The notes beneath the pieces were generated by a model. The model was given only the letters and a program-made list of their open reading frames with translations. It had not been told where the DNA came from and searched no databases. A stretch of 64,000 bases of DNA from Dicaeum eximium (taxonomy: Eukaryota; Chordata; Aves; Passeriformes; Dicaeidae). A program made the position numbers and the translations under genes. The stretch spans positions 379,435-443,434 of the forward strand of contig VWZP01006692.1 of NCBI GenBank assembly GCA_013396995.1. Reading direction: 5' to 3'. Shown one piece after another: positions 37,365-49,972 of the stretch (position 1 is the first letter of the stretch; every line of letters begins with the position of its first letter).

Positions 37365-37395
37365 TCAATTGTCATCCGCCAGCTGTTTCTGTAAA
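37365..37395 (-). CDS. CDCA7L: CDCA7L last coding exon and stop
   Basis: A short terminal exon after CTTCTAG that completes the serine and reads SLQKQLADDN followed by TGA. The human protein ends SLQKELVEDN, so start and stop of this small exon are secure. Confidence 0.93.
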
Positions 37396-40300
37396 CTAGA
37401 AGATAGGAGAAAACGGTGTTAGTGCTTTTTAGGAAACTCAGCTTCCCCATAAACTTCCATTGCTGAAGATGATAACTTCCAAAACAGCACTTCTGTACAC
37501 TTCAGCCAACCAACAGGGATTTCAAAATAGGCAGAAGTCTTTCAATTTTTTAATCAAATGAGTTATTTACACAGACGATATACCTCACTTTAAATAAGCT
37601 GTTTTCAGCCAAGGAAAAAATTTGAAATCCAAGAAACTTCTTTTTTGCATAGGCGCAGGATTTGCCCCAGGGCACAAGAAGTCAAATGTTATTTGAAGGG
37701 CGGTAACAGTTTAAAAAGGAATAACCAGAGGGCAGAACTCTCACCTTTCCAGGTACTCCTTGACATTGTTGTAGCCGTAGAACTTGGCCAGGTGGATGAG
37801 CATGCCGGTGGCACAGCGCCCATCCCGCCGGCGGCAGTAGCTGCAGTTGCACACCCCACGACAAGGAGGACAGATCCAGGCCTGCAGGGGCATGAACATG
37901 GGAGGGGGGTGAAAGCAAGTTCTGAAAAATACTATAGTGGCCTTCCTGTTGCTCAGAGAAACATGAGTATGTCTTTTCCACCATGTGATTGTTCAGGGCA
38001 AGGTTTTAGAAGCCTCTATCAGCCAGCCAGCCAAACTTATTAACATTTTCCAAGTTCTGCAGGATTGGAGAAATTATTAAGCTCTTGAATACTTCTTACT
38101 CTGAAGCTTTAGGCTCTCTGATGTGCTCAGTATTGATTTTCAAATAGATTGAAGTCATCTGTAATGCCTAACATTCATTCCATGTTAGGCTGACTGCAGT
38201 CAACTCCCCAGAAAGAGCTGGGTACCCACTGTGACAAGTTCCTTTGCCTCTCTCTGCCTGCTGGTACAGGACAATTCCTGGGACTGAATTAACCAGTTGG
38301 TACATGAAGTCAGGCACCTCCAAGCTGCTCAGCAACTGCACATAAAAGCACAGGTGCCAACAGAGCAGCCACTGCCACATTAGGCCTTCACATCAGAGCC
38401 ATTACTACTACAGGTCTGCTCTTGGCAAAAAAGTTTGAACACCGTTACCATGAGCATATTCTCAATACCACAGCTTACTAACAAAACTGTATTCATTCCA
38501 CTTTCATTCCAGGTTCAAGAATGATACTTACTGGATCAAGCAGAGCTGACTTCACATCTTCACCGTATCGATTTCGAAGGCATGGTCCACAGAACTGCCC
38601 CCTTACTCCTCCACAGCCCTGGTTGCGACAGATTGTCTTTGTGTCAGTTGTCTTCTGTCGACACTGGTGGCAAGTACTACCCTAAAGGTGGAATGGAAGA
38701 GAAAAACATTCGTATGAAGGACATCTTAAATGCCCATTGATGAGCTTTCCTAATAATAAAAACACAAACTTCAAACCAAAGTCAAATTAGACAAAGTCAA
38801 TGCAGAGCAAGTTCAGTTACTATGATAAATCATATAAAAATGCTGGGAATTTTACAGAGACAGTGCCAAGTTTCAATTGCATTGGAAGTCTCAAATTACA
38901 TGAACATCATAATCATAGTTCTGGTCCTTACTTCTCTCTAGGAAAAACCTACAACAATTGAGAAAATGATCTTCTGACTCATCCCTGCCAATACCATGAA
39001 GCATGACATACATGGTAAGATGATCTTTATGATAATCAATAATAGCCAAATCCAGTGAAAGCAAGGAAGGAGGAGCTCTATTAAGAACACTGAACACTAT
39101 ACAACCTGCACAGAAATGTTATTTCCAGGGGTAGAAAGAACAGCAGGGATCACTATAATTTATTGGTGCAACGCAAGATTTTTATTAGTGAGAGAGACAA
39201 GATGGATGCCAAGTGGCAAGTAATAGCTATAGCAAACTTAACTTAATAGCTCTGTGGCACAAAAACACTTTTCAGGGGCAAAAAGCCAGTGGGGAGTACC
39301 AAGCCCAGCCAAGGACCCCCACAGCCAAACCCAGAGAACTCTGGCAAAGCTTTCAAAGCTGTTACTTGTGTGACATAATGATGATGAGCTGAACTCCCCA
39401 GAGCCTCAGGAAAGGACACCTTTTAGCAAACAGCAGTGAAATAGTGAGAGACTCATTTGTTCATTTCAAGAACACAGACACACTGAAGAATGTGGCAGCC
39501 ACTTACTAGAACTTTGTCATAGATTTTGTCTCTAACAGTGACTGCAATGTTGTCCAAGTCCTCCTCAGTTATGTCTTCTACCGGACGATGATACGAATAC
39601 TTAGAGGATCTCCTTCTTTTGCGTACTCCACAATCCCCCTGCTAAACAAACTCATCTCAGTACCTTTTGTCTGATGTCATGAAGCCTCTGTCACCACACT
39701 TGGTGACAAATGCCTTCATTTACAATGAGTATGCAGTCCACAGCCAGCAAACTACAGGCTCATGCACCACTGGAAGAACACGGAATAGTTTCCAAATCAT
39801 CCCTACCTCTTTCTCTCCCTCTCCTCCATAATCTTTTCTCTACCACACTTCTTTTTCATTTTATTTAATTCCGTTCCTCCATTACTACTTCTATTTGCAC
39901 AAGTCCCTGACATGTTTTACTGCTAACTTTTCTTTGCATTCCCTGTCCTCCTCCACTGTAACTCTTCATAACTCTTCACACTCCATTTCTTCTCTCTCAA
40001 AATTAGGAACTGTGATCATCTGCCTTCCCATGCTTTCCTCCTTCAATCTCCTTGTATGATGTCTAGTTGCTTTCTCCAATGACAATCTCTAATGTCCTGC
40101 AAAAAAAACTCTACTGAAGTTTTAGGTTAGTCCTGTCATACCAAGCCCTTTCTTATTAATCTGTTATTTGGAAGAGAGTACTCCACTCACGATTAAGTGA
40201 TAGTTTTTTTCCTTCTAAATATAATTCTGTTGACCCTTATTTATTAATAACTCCCACCTGATTCTTAGCCTTTCCCTGTCTCTGAAGACCCCATTTGTCC

Positions 40301-43300
40301 TTCACTCTAGATACTTGTTTTCAGAATCAGACTATCCAAAACAGTCATTTACCAGCCCAGGTTCTCATTTGGTGCAATTCCTCTTCTTCTAATAGCCAAG
40401 TTCCCTCTATAAAGCTTTAACTAGGCCCAGCACTTGCTCCTACATGCAGAGCTGGGATCCAGCCTCTAAGGATTCAAACTTAAAGGGTCTTCCTCATAAG
40501 GGCTATACAGAAAATATAAGCAAGACAAATGACCACCATAAGCTGGAGGAGGAAAAAACCATATTTCTGAAAATAGGAAAGAGTGAAATCTGCAACTTTT
40601 CAATTACTAGCCTGTACATTAGCAGTTTGCTGGTGCAGATTCCCTTAATTCATTCTCAGTTCAGCCACATAACTCACATCTTCCCTCTGCTATTTCCAGA
40701 GAAGGATTTCTGCCTTTTTTTTCCTGAGTCTGGTAACAGAGAATATCTGCTTTGCCACCTCCACCACCCCACTGCCTTGCCACTCCAAGGCCTTGTACAT
40801 TACGTGCTCTAGTAATTTTCAGATGAAGAATTAATAACAGACCAGAAATTAACTGCCTTGTTATGCCTCAATCACACTGGGCACAAATAAAGCCCACGTA
40901 ACAGGTTAAAGATGAGGTTAAAGAAATGCCTGGAGATAACTTGTTCAGTAACTTTGTATAGGATGTGACGTCTGGTCTAAGTGCTGGCCAACAATTTAAG
41001 TGTTTCCTAGTTCCTGACTACTAGGGATATCAAAATCTAGCAAATACCACACTGAGTCTCTTCAAGAGGTTTTGTTGTCTGTAGCTACGGATGTGTTCTG
41101 CAAATTTGACAGCTGAGACAGTGAATTTTTCCAAGGCAAATTTTTCTGGTGGACGAGCAGTTCTGGTTGGGTTCATTCTACGTGTTATCTGGCCTTCAGA
41201 AAATGTCCTCCTTGGGGTTTTCTTCTGTTTCTACAAAGAGAAGATAATTCCAGTAACTGTCTTTTCAGTGGACATCATGGACATCTACCAAAGACATGGC
41301 CCTTCAAGGTTTCCTCAAATATTTTCAGTTTATAATATATATTTGGAAAAGTGCTACTCTACAGAGAAAGAAGTGTTGACACGCCTCTGCTTAAAGCTGA
41401 GAAAAGTCAATTGAAGTAACTACTGCATCATTTCTGTTTATGTTGAATGGTTCAATTTCATTAGCATAGCTCTATGGGAAAGCATGGATTTTAGAAGAAC
41501 ACCCTACAAAAGGGAAATTAACAGGATCTAAACACAAAGGAAAGCAGCTACTCATCCTTATCCCCTTAGACATTTGTCTAAGTTCTCAACAGTATTGCTG
41601 GACCAAAAATTATAAAGTAGCATCTCATCTTGGTCTTTGCATTTATTCATGAATTATCTTATAAAATTCCATTTCCTCACATAATCTCTGACACTTCCCA
41701 ACAAATAGCAAATCTATACAAATGAAGTGACCAAAGCCAAAGAAAACCAGAACAAACTTGCTGAAAGTTTCTGATCAAACACATTAATCCTAAGTCTAAC
41801 AAAAATTACTGTCACCGCCAACCAGTACTGGGAACTTACTGAAGGAGTCGAGGCGGGCGTTTTCACTGGGAACAGGTCCGGTATGGAATTCAGTTCTGCC
41901 AGCAGCTGGGCGAGCTGGAATCAAGTGATGTCACATTGAAAACTCACTGCAACTTGGAAAAAAAAGCAACACCACCTACCATCCATTCTTCACATGCACT
42001 TCAAATTATAGCTAAACACGTGCAAGGAACCTTTATGGAAGCACTTTAATAAAGTGGGGCTCATAAAAGGGATTCATTTACTCTGCCATGAGCAAAAACT
42101 CTGCCAATGATACTAACTACATAGCTCCCGCTAATTCTTACTGGGAATTAGAACTAGCCAGATTTACATAGTATCTTGTCAAAACAGCACCAACGGAGTG
42201 CATTACAGCATGGTAATGATTGATAAAAGAGAAATTAAGTTCATATGATAGGAGGGAGAGAAGAAAGACAGGGTGCCAGAAGACAGTAAGATGCTCCCAG
42301 TGAGCTTTTACTGACTGCAGATACATCTGTGCTCTTTGCTGGGGAGCTCAGCATCCCCTTAAGCACTGCAGACACTGGGTACACACTCATTACAAAGTCA
42401 GAGAGCAACTAAGCCCCACTGGCAGTTCCTCCAATGCATGCATGTTCTGATCATGTACAGCATCAGAAGTACTTCAGAAGGATGATGATTTCTTGCACCA
42501 TGCACAAGATGTCTTGGAAGTACATTTCCACAGAAGCAGTGGCTGATAGGTACAAAAAAAGCACTGACCTGTTCTGGAATTCCAGAATGAGGCTAACTTC
42601 TGAAAAGCCAGTGGTAGTGAGGATGAGCCAAGCTGCTAGCTCTCTGAGATTGCCACAGCCATCAAGAGATTAAAAGGTGAATACAGTATTTCTCAGTAAA
42701 TACTTCAGTGTGGCATTTATTAAGAGCAATTTAATGCCATTACAGTACTGCTCCTAGGATGCCAGTGAATTTCACAGTGGTTGAACTGCAAGGAAGAGTG
42801 GAAGGTGAGAAGGACCAAGGAGCAGCAAGACCAACACAACAGCAGTGGGGACACATGACAGATTAGAAGTGCAGGTACAAAGCTGAAGCAAGTTTTTATG
42901 CAGGATCTGCAGGCTCACATCAAGAGGAATTGCTTGAGCCCCAAGACTGCTTGGAAGCTGCAACTTTCCCTGAAACACAGTAAAACTGAAGGAGCTACCA
43001 ACACTGAGCATCAGTTCGGATTACATAGCAGCTGGATAATTAAAGAGAGCTGGTGGCATGTTGGATAATAGAGGAAAAAATATTAATAAATTATTAGTTG
43101 CTCTTTTCTGCACCTACACACACATACAACACATTCAGCAGTTTTACAGTAAAGCATTACTGTAAAAATCACATCCCACACAACTGAAAAATTACATTTA
43201 TCATCCTCAGCAGCTTTTAGCTGGCTTTCCAATCAGTAACTGCAGCAGATCTGTCACATACAAACAAGAAGTAAAAACACTATTGTGCAAACGACACCAT

Positions 43301-46300
43301 AAACCACCTGAAAGGACCAGCTGGTTTTCTGACATGTTCTGAAGGCTGCAAAACTTGGTCATTTGTAACTTTGTTCATACCCACATTAAAAATTCTTAGT
43401 TCTATTCTGGTTTTCAACTTAATCAGGCTAGTCCCTACTTGAGATTATTTTAGGGGTAAATGTCTGAGTACTGAGGGTCCACTAGGGTTTTCCCAGGTAG
43501 AAAAATTCATCATAAGATGTTCCCAAAGTTCCAGCACAGCACCAGCAGGGACTCTAAAATTCAAGTAGGCTAAAGCTAAGTAACTGGATGTAAATGTAAG
43601 AGAACAAAACACTGCTCGTAAGTCTTACCATGGCTTTATTTTCTTTAATATTTATGGCTCTCTTAAGCAGTGCACTGGAACTTTCCTCCTGTGTTTCTTT
43701 AATGTCTTCTTCAGACTCTGAAGCAGAGCCCTCTACTTTGTCTGACCGCTTGAGGCTTATTTCTTTTGAAAGAGGTGTGAGGGATTCACTGTCCTTTAGA
43801 GGTAAATCAGACAAAGCCTGTTCAGGCACTTTTTTCTCAGATGACTTCCTGGTGGGAAACTGTAAAGCAACACGAAGGCCAAAGCTTCTTCTCTTGGGGG
43901 AAACCTTCTTCTTCACATCTTCCTCCTCTTCTTTCTTATTACCCAACAAATTATCGGATTCTTCATCACTCAAGTCTGACTCCACCATCTAGAGGCAGGA
44001 AAAATCCCATGTTACAATACTGGCTCTGACATAAGAGAGGTAATTTTTAAATCACTAGTTCTAGACAACAGTCTTCCCATCCAAAGGCACCACCATAAAT
44101 TCACCTAAATTAACATCTTTTTACAAGTTCACAATAGGCAACTTCTGCCTGTGCAGAGATCAACAAAACATCTACATATTAATATTGTCTGGGATATAGA
44201 CATGGCTGTCTCCAGAGGAACAATCTACAAGCAGTGGAAGTAGTTCTCATTTCTAATACATGATGCTACATTAAATAAAGCATTCTTTTTAAGACAACAC
44301 GTTTTAATCCAGCATGAAAAAGAGCATGACAGTACATCAGAAAAACTCCTACAAGAACATGAAGTTTACACAGAAGAGACAGAAAAAGAAGTCAACATAT
44401 ACATTCACATGTAGATGTGACTGCCTTTACCAGAACTTCTTTCTTGTTCACCTGCACCTCGTTTGAAGCGAAGCCCTCGAACACTTCTGTTTCAGAGTCA
44501 GTGTCCTCAGTGAAAATCCTTCGCAGCTCTTCAGTGAGGTATCTGGACTGAAACCGGAGCCCCTGCAAAAATACCACTCAGCTGTGAGACACAATCACAT
44601 AGAGTAGTCACACACCCACAATAAATAGGTTTTGAGGGCCAAGACAGTGCCAACTAAATAGCATACTGTGAAAGCACTTTGCAGGGAAAGCCTCTCAAAA
44701 GAAACAAACAACAAGAAGACAACATTCAGAGTTTCAATATGAGTTTAAGTTGTTTTAACTTTGAAAGATTTTTTTTTTCTTCATTTTGAGGACAGGGCTT
44801 TAACGGAGCTACTTCTTGTGGGGGAAACTTTCACCTCTTCCCTTCTTCATTACTACCCAATAAAAATGAACTATTTGTTTTCTTGTATGTAAATTATAAT
44901 GTTGTTTTATGTATTTTCTTCCAGATGAAAAAACGGGCCTTGAATAGAAGAAAATACAAATGAGAGATGGGGTCTGCTCCTCATGCTGTTACACCATCAC
45001 TGAACTGACCAATACCAACACAAATTATCAGAGCTTTGAACAGCCTGACTAATATCCCTCCACCTTTCAACTTCTCAACTCTCTGTTTTTTAGGTGCAGT
45101 TTACCATTCACATTCACTGTTCTAGGGTACACAGCTCCTCAATTTCAGCCTATAGACCAGGAAGTAAAAAGATCTCATTAAAACACTCTTCATGATATGT
45201 ACGTTACATCCCAATTAAACACAAGGCTTTTACTAAATATAAATGTAATTCCATACTTCGAACAAGAACTAGTAGAAAACCATTTAGACAACTTGTTCCT
45301 GTCAATCTTTTGAGAGATTCATTCCTGGTAGGAATATAATCCATGCTCACATCACACCTGCCTCTTGAAAGTCAGCAACGTGTAAGTTTGTTTCCCCAAT
45401 TTTCCTCTGTTACTTCTTCCTCCCACACAAGAAGCAAAAATTACCTTTAATACAATGCATTTGCTAAATATCTTTATTCTTTCTTTCAATTCCCTTCCTT
45501 CCCTGACTTTAATTACACATTTCTTTATTTTAAGATAATATCTGGTGAAAAAAAGATACAATAGATGAGTGGAAAAACTTAGAGGGGAATGGGAGGGGGG
45601 AGCCGCTGCATATGCTGTTTCTTTATACTTAAACATCTACAAATTATTATGGGTAATTGTAATGAGTTTTCTCTGAGGAAAATTACTTTATTCTTTTGTT
45701 GATAGCTGCAGGGCAGCTGTTTGAGAAAGGAACAAACACAATAGGGAAGTTACTTTAAAGTTAAATTGCATTTCTTGGAGGAAACTGAAGTTTTTATGTA
45801 TTCTGTGTTTTTATGAAATTCCACAATGAAGGTTGATGGGGGGAAATATGCTATCTGTTAGCTAAAGTAAGTAAAAATAACACACCTAGAGCTATTCTGT
45901 TTCTTTATGAAGAACAGTCTACACCAGGTAAAATACACATCAAGGATACCTATTGCAGGAGAAATTGTGGGAAGGTGGCAGAAGCGCAGAGATTATCAGA
46001 GCAGGACTACAGAAAGCCCTGAGGAAAAGCAGGCACACAGAGGTCACTACATGTTAACTCATTTGCACCTCAGCATCCAAGGGAACACCTGATGTACTAA
46101 CAGCCCATTTGCCACCCCAGCAGGGCAGCTGCCTTGCCTTCTTTCTTAAGAATTTTTCTGAACTTCCCATCATTTTGCCCTTTGCACCAAAACCTTTCTG
46201 TTTCCTGCACAAGTACCAATGGCCTTTTGCAGCAATAATGGTGTTTGGCATGATGAACACAGGATGATGCTCATCCTGATGCAGGGCCCTGATGTGCAAG

Positions 46301-47926
46301 GACTGCAGATTACGCTGCAGTTGGATGGAACCCAGGGTATTTTTATTGTACCATTTAGTGGTAAGGAAATTAAATTCAATACTGATCAAGATTTAAAATA
46401 ATTCTCATCCCAAGGGAAACACAGGAATGGTAAGGAAGGTTGCAGTGCCAGCTATAAATCTGGAACAAGTCTCACTGGGATTCTCAGCAATGCATGTTAA
46501 ACTAACAGTACCCATCTCTTCCACAGCATTTTTCATCAGAGGGTTTTAAAATGCTTTGCAGAAGAGATCATTATCATAAACTCTATTTCACAAGCTAGGA
46601 AATCAATGGAGAGGAAAGTACAGTCAGGTGTCTGCAGCCCTCAAGTAGGCAGAAGCAGAACTTCCCACACAAGGCTTCCCCTCCACCACCACTACCTCCC
46701 CCCACGGACCCTTCTTGATGCTCCCCACAAAAACACAAATGCAAGAGCAAGCTACCTCCTAGTTTTCTGAAGTTGCCAGTACTGCTGTCTAGCAACAAGG
46801 TTACAAATCAATTTAGAGCCCAGTACATTTCATTACATTTTAGACACTATCCTTCTCCATAGCACAGACTCTACCCCCAAAAGGTTTCTGCACTCTCCTG
46901 GGGTCACTAGCCCATAAAGGCTCAGAAACAGTACATACTTGTACAAGCCTTATTTTGTCTCTTTCTTTGGCTAACACTAATCATCTTCCTTGTCATCAGC
47001 ACCTCTTAACAAGGTGCTGACCTGATGGACTAGGAAAATAAAAGAAAAAAAATTCAATTACCTCAATAATGAAACAGAGGGACCTTTACAAGAGCACAAG
47101 TAACAAAGGTATTTTATAATACATTCGCCCATGGCTATCAAGCATGTAATTTTAATGTCCTAAAAGACTAAAAACTAAATTTTTTGCCACCCAAGAAAGC
47201 ACACCAATTCTACTCTTTTCTTGTGAATTCAGCTGGTATCTCCAGCTAGCAAATCAGAGAAGAAAAAATATCAAATCATTGTGCTGATCCAAGCCACTTC
47301 ATCATCCAGAGAGCGAAGAACCAGCAAATCTCACTACTGCAGCAGGAGCTGATGGTGTCTCTGGATTACCACTATTAAAACACAATTTTAGTGCAGGGAC
47401 AGTGTGGAGATATTTCTGGAGGAAATACTTTGAAGTCTACATACTCACAAATGCCCATCTAATACCATGTATTTGCACTGTCTTATGTATCCAGCAACAT
47501 CTTTCCAGGATGGCAATTCCCCTTTTCCTGCTTGCTACACTTACTTATTTCACGTAAACTCATCTTCCAACAAAACACATTTTCTTTCTTATATTATGAA
47601 GGAGTTTTCAAAAGTTTTCAAAAGCAACCACTAAACCCTAAATACTAAGTTTGTTTACATTTATGTTTAATATAGGCACTGCAAATTATGGGTTAAGGTG
47701 TGAGTTATAATTCATAGTTTTGACACAGGCTCAGGGTATTACTGCATGCCAAGAGCATAACTGGATTATGGCAATCTGTTCCTACCTCTTTTCCAGACTC
47801 CAGGGAATCAAAACCAGCACAGCTGTTCTCTGACAAGAGGTTCTGTTTGGAAGCATCATCTTGGAATCCTGGAAAATCTTCACTGTCACTAGGGTCATTA
47901 AAAATGTTGGCCACATCCTTGGGTAC
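37365..47926 (-). CDS. CDCA7L: CDCA7L (JPO2/R1), coding exons 2-10, intact
   Basis: CDCA7L is a nuclear, Myc-interacting transcriptional regulator related to CDCA7, which partners the remodeller HELLS. It is also known as JPO2 (a partner of LEDGF/p75) and R1 (a MAOA-promoter repressor). Nine exons on the minus strand join in one frame: 47+44+120+25+61+44+50+55 codons over the last two, 446 residues. With a first exon of about eight codons, as in human, the total is about 454, the human length. Near the N-terminus are two acidic xxF-x-GF motifs (SEDFPGF, TEVFEGF) of the type that binds the LEDGF integrase-binding domain. The middle is acidic and serine-rich, and the C-terminus is the cysteine-rich zf-4CXXC_R1 domain. 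All splice sites are GT-AG. The only odd point is the end of exon 6. The start codon was not found. Confidence 0.96.
37745..37881 (-). CDS. CDCA7L: CDCA7L exon 9 (zinc-finger domain, part 2)
   Basis: Reads AWICPPCRGVCNCSYCRRRD, GRCATGMLIHLAKFYGYNNV, KEYLE and a split serine. The cysteine spacing CPPCRGxCNCSYC is intact. Acceptor CTGCAG and donor AAAG|GTGAGA. Confidence 0.97.
38532..38681 (-). CDS. CDCA7L: CDCA7L exon 8 (zinc-finger domain, part 1)
   Basis: 50 codons: GSTCHQCRQKTTDTKTICRN, QGCGGVRGQFCGPCLRNRYG, EDVKSALLDP. It holds four CxxC-like cysteine groups of the zf-4CXXC_R1 domain. GVRGQFCGPCLRNRYG, the segment containing residues mutated in ICF syndrome in the paralogue CDCA7, is unchanged. 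Confidence 0.97.
39507..39638 (-). CDS. CDCA7L: CDCA7L exon 7
   Basis: 44 codons: GDCGVRKRRRSSKYSYHRPV, EDITEEDLDNIAVTVRDKIY, DKVL, with donor CTA|GTAAGT. RPVEDITEEDLEN…VRDKIYDKVLG is the conserved helix-rich lead into the zinc-finger domain. Confidence 0.95.
41048..41230 (-). CDS. CDCA7L: CDCA7L exon 6
   Basis: 61 codons: KQKKTPRRTFSEGQITRRMN, PTRTARPPEKFALEKFTVSA, VKFAEHIRSYRQQ and a tail NLLKRLSV before donor GTG|GTATTT. The part up to SYRQQ follows the human exon closely; the last eight codons do not, so the donor may have moved. Phase is still correct for exon 7. Confidence 0.9.
41840..41914 (-). CDS. CDCA7L: CDCA7L exon 5
   Basis: 25 codons: LAQLLAELNSIPDLFPVKTP then ASTPS, with acceptor TTCCAG and donor TCA|GTAAGT. 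It joins KENKAM of exon 4 to give the family sequence KENKAMLAQLLAELNS. Confidence 0.95.
43629..43988 (-). CDS. CDCA7L: CDCA7L exon 4 (large acidic/serine-rich exon)
   Basis: 120 codons beginning MVESDLSDEESDN, with an acidic run, the basic KRRSFGLRVALQFPTRKSS segment (the family's GLRVAFQFPT), a serine-rich stretch and ALLKRAINIKENKAM at the end. The donor is ATG|GTAAGA. The initial ATG is internal to the protein, not a start. Confidence 0.95.
44431..44562 (-). CDS. CDCA7L: CDCA7L exon 3 (second LEDGF-type motif)
   Basis: 44 codons: GLRFQSRYLTEELRRIFTED, TDSETEVFEGF and so on, ending KKEVL at donor CTG|GTAAAG. YLTEELRRIF…EDTDSETE is a signature of CDCA7L. TEVFEGF is the second acidic F-x-GF motif. 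Confidence 0.95.
47786..47926 (-). CDS. CDCA7L: CDCA7L exon 2 (first LEDGF-type motif)
   Basis: 47 codons starting VPKDVANIFNDPSDSEDFPG and ending SFDSLESGKE-like (GFDSLESGKE). It contains the first acidic F-x-GF motif, DSEDFPGF, preceded by serine/aspartate residues that suit CK2-type phosphorylation. Acceptor AAACAG and donor GAG|GTAGGA are present. It matches the second exon of the human protein (IPKEVADIFN…). Confidence 0.95.
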
Positions 47927-49950
47927 CTGTTTCTGATTCAAAACAAGACAGAAAATATGAACCACACACACCAACTTAACAGGAAAACTCAAACTGGCAA
48001 CAGTACAACTTATTTTTATACTTCTATGCAAGTACAAGTCTGTTGCACAAAATAATTGTAGCACAAAATGTGTAAATTGTACCTTATTTTGCTAAACTCC
48101 AGGAAAACTCTGTATAGACTGTTTTAACCTTGAATACAGACTCAGGATCTGGGATTAAGGAGGGGATGCAATACACAGGGTGTTCAACTCCACAGAAACT
48201 ACTTCAGAGACATAAAAATACATGTGTGCTTCATCTTTGCAAGCAGGAGCTCAGGGCACCTTTAACCATGGGGAAACCCACCACCCCTCCTGCTCCTTCA
48301 GAGCAATGATGGCTCAGAGGTGAGGAACACAACTTCAAACACGGCACAGTGCTAAAGTACAAAGAAACCTGACCTTTAGATCACCACCGTACCATGGATT
48401 TTAGCAGGCTTAGCTAACTCCAAAAATAAAACCAATGCAACTCATTGTCCTTGGTCAGTACTGTCACAGAGCTTCTCCTGTGATACTTGATAAGAGAGTG
48501 AAAATGTGCAAACCAAGAACACTTCTCCTTTGCTAGAAGCCCATGATGTGGCCCACCAGAAGAGGGGGAAGCACAGCCAAAGGCAGGCAGCAGCCTTCCT
48601 GAGGTGACCAAGGTCACACCTTCAGAGATCAAGAAGTCTAGTCCCAGCCTAGGAGACTCATAACACCACATCTAACCATTCCACTGGGCCATGTACTTCA
48701 CAGCAAACACTTAGGATAAGGCTCTGCATGTACCAGGACAGTAAGGAAGCCTTCAGCCAGTTCCCATGGGGGCTGCTTTAGGATCTGGTGTGTGTAAGGA
48801 TAGGATGAACAGATCAAGCCTTAAAAACAAAGGAAGAAGGCATCTTGCCAAGTTTCAGAACACATTTTTACACATCCCAGTATCACCTGCAAAACCATTC
48901 TGCTAGTCACACAAATGCTCTGGGAGAAAAGTGTCTGCATTTCTCACCAGCATCCAGACACTCATCCCCTACATCCTCTGAACCACATACACACCTTACA
49001 CCACTCTAACCTGAAACAAGCCTCTCTGCTGTTTGCTAGAGCTGCACTTTCATTAACTCTCAGGAACACGAGATCAATGGCTGCCTGTCAGAGGCAAATT
49101 CCTCATCTGAAAGTGCTGTTTTCCAGCCCTGAATATTCACCAGTACATCTCAGAGATGAGGTTCTGTACCGAGAGCAGACTGCCCTTTTCCACTGTCACA
49201 GAAAAGCAAGGTTGCTCACACAGGGCATATAATGATGTTTCTGGGGTTTTTTTAAGTTTACTTGCAGCAAGGCAAGTGACCCAAAGGAGGGCTCATTCTC
49301 CAAAAGCTATGTAGCTGAAGAAGTTCTACCTCCATTAAAAGAGCAAGCAGTACCTTCACTGAAGCATCACTCTCTGAAATAAGCTACAAAAAAGGGTAAA
49401 CACAAGCCTAATTTTATTCTTATTCTGTTCTTATAAAGCTGATGTAGGTTGATGCAAAACCAACTTACTGTTGCTGGAGCAAGAGTAGAATTCACCTCTG
49501 AAAAACTGACCCTCTGAGGCCTATAATGGCATGATTTAAAGTAAGGTGGCTAAAGTCATGCTGTCCATATCCACACCCCTCTGGATATTCCCTCACTCCC
49601 ACCTCCTACAGTGAACATCCAGATTCCACTTCCATTGCTGTGACGGAATTCACGCAGTACAGAGCAATGCTAAAAATGAACACTTGTACATTTTAATGGA
49701 AAAACATACACGGAGCTGAGAGCCTCATTGCTATGAATAAATTGCTTCCAGGAGCCACTGCATTAGTTCTTGTGCTAATGTACTGAGTTAGTCACTGCTG
49801 TGATTACTGAATGCCTGATTTCTTCTTCTTCATCCATTGCTTCTGCATCTGCATCAGAGGAGCCATTATGAGGTTGTAATTACTGATTTTGAACAACAAC
49901 AAAAAAATTATTTCCCAGTAGGAGACTTAATTTTTTTTGCATTCCCAAAT

Positions 49951-49972
49951 TCTACGGTACTGGTACCGTAGA
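49951..49972. repeat. Perfect 10-bp inverted repeat
   Basis: TCTACGGTAC, two-base spacer, GTACCGTAGA, in CDCA7L intron 1. The CG dinucleotides are preserved on both arms. Confidence 0.9.

Noticed and set aside
40444..40812. 122-residue plus-strand open frame
   Set aside because: No recognisable domain, lies within a CDCA7L intron, and has no splice or codon support.
41091..41414. 107-residue plus-strand open frame
   Set aside because: Shadow of CDCA7L exon 6.
43630..43992. 120-residue plus-strand open frame
   Set aside because: Shadow of CDCA7L exon 4.
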